This document shows positions 29,642 through 29,868 of a stretch of DNA of 29,868 bases, piece by piece; position 1 is the first letter of the stretch; every line of letters begins with the position of its first letter. A model generated the notes under the pieces. That model had not been told where the DNA came from. It was given only the letters and a program-made list of their open reading frames with translations, and did not search any database. The position numbers and the translations under genes are program-made. Source of the DNA: a virus; the IMG/VR virus record IMGVR_UViG_3300020203_000068, positions 1-29,868 of that record. One strand, given 5' to 3'.

Positions 29642-29868
29642 ATGGCTATATCCGTAATAATAGATGGTTCTACTTATTCTATACCTGTTCAGGGTCAAAA
29701 TCCAGCTTGGGGATCTGACCTTTCTGACTTATTAGTAGCAATTACTAATGTTTTAAATTTTACTGTTGGACTTTCGGACATATTACTTACAAATTTTACA
29801 GTAGCTAATAATCAAGCTTCAGTTGCTGACATTACTGGTTTATCTTTTGATTCTACAGTAGTAAGATC
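29642..29868 (+). CDS. Fibre-like structural protein, 5' part only
   Basis: The frame starts MAISVIIDGSTYSIPVQGQN and continues PAWGSDLSDLLVAIT, LTNFTVANNQASVADITGLS, then runs past the window. The IDG-x-TY-IPV opening and the NFTVANNQAS segment are recurring features of phage fibre or baseplate proteins. Driven by the motif just upstream. Confidence 0.6.
   Translation, partial: MAISVIIDGSTYSIPVQGQNPAWGSDLSDLLVAITNVLNFTVGLSDILLTNFTVANNQASVADITGLSFDSTVVR

Noticed and set aside
1-29868. CRISPR array or insertion sequence
   Set aside because: No regularly spaced direct repeats and no transposase or terminal inverted repeats were seen.

Overview
The window is a continuous piece of an AT-rich, double-stranded DNA tailed-phage genome. 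It carries a terminase, portal, scaffold-like protein and major-capsid-like protein in virion order, many short genes packed with ATGA overlaps, and typical phage accessory enzymes. The host is probably Gram-negative, because one gene looks like an outer-membrane lipid A deacylase with a signal peptide. No integrase or repressor is visible. The host genus cannot be read from the sequence.

Layout. (1) 1-2895: leftward small genes (a lytic transglycosylase cut by the window edge, and a cluster of ~60-residue SH3-like paralogues). Between them, at about 505-1260, is a long gene-free stretch dense in perfect hairpins behind a phage promoter motif, a candidate large structured RNA. (2) 2931-3127: a compact structured RNA on the minus strand with a near-consensus sigma70 promoter, a 5'-3' closing helix, a U-run and a predicted kissing-loop pair. 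(3) 3459-11613: a long leftward operon of nucleic-acid and host-takeover functions: LigA-Ia-like protein, VWA/metallopeptidase-like protein plus MoxR AAA+ ATPase, PagL-like deacylase, peptide deformylase, a frameshifted dATP/dGTP diphosphohydrolase-like gene, DEDDh exonuclease, metallophosphoesterase, and an unusual tRNA-like gene. (4) 11621-11760: a divergent control region where a leftward sigma70-type promoter shares bases with a rightward phage motif. (5) 11792-29868: the rightward virion module: terminase, portal, several paralogous beta-rich surface proteins, an ice-binding-like (DUF3494) protein, a pentapeptide-repeat protein, scaffold, a small head protein and capsid. It continues into a Mom-like/GIY-YIG fusion, an M15 peptidase and the start of a fibre-like protein.

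Main points. The large terminase is encoded in pieces. Its ATPase half ends in a 33-residue N-intein. The next ORF is an HNH/NUMOD3 homing endonuclease fused in frame to a ~101-residue C-intein and the C-extein. This is the atypical split geometry known for the AceL-TerL intein, here with an endonuclease at the split. A further frame change separates the nuclease domain. Eight rightward copies of an AATTAACAAGT motif, most followed by an AT-rich, TATAG-like tract, define a phage-specific promoter family. Two RNAs (505-1260 and 2931-3092) match no class I can name with confidence.
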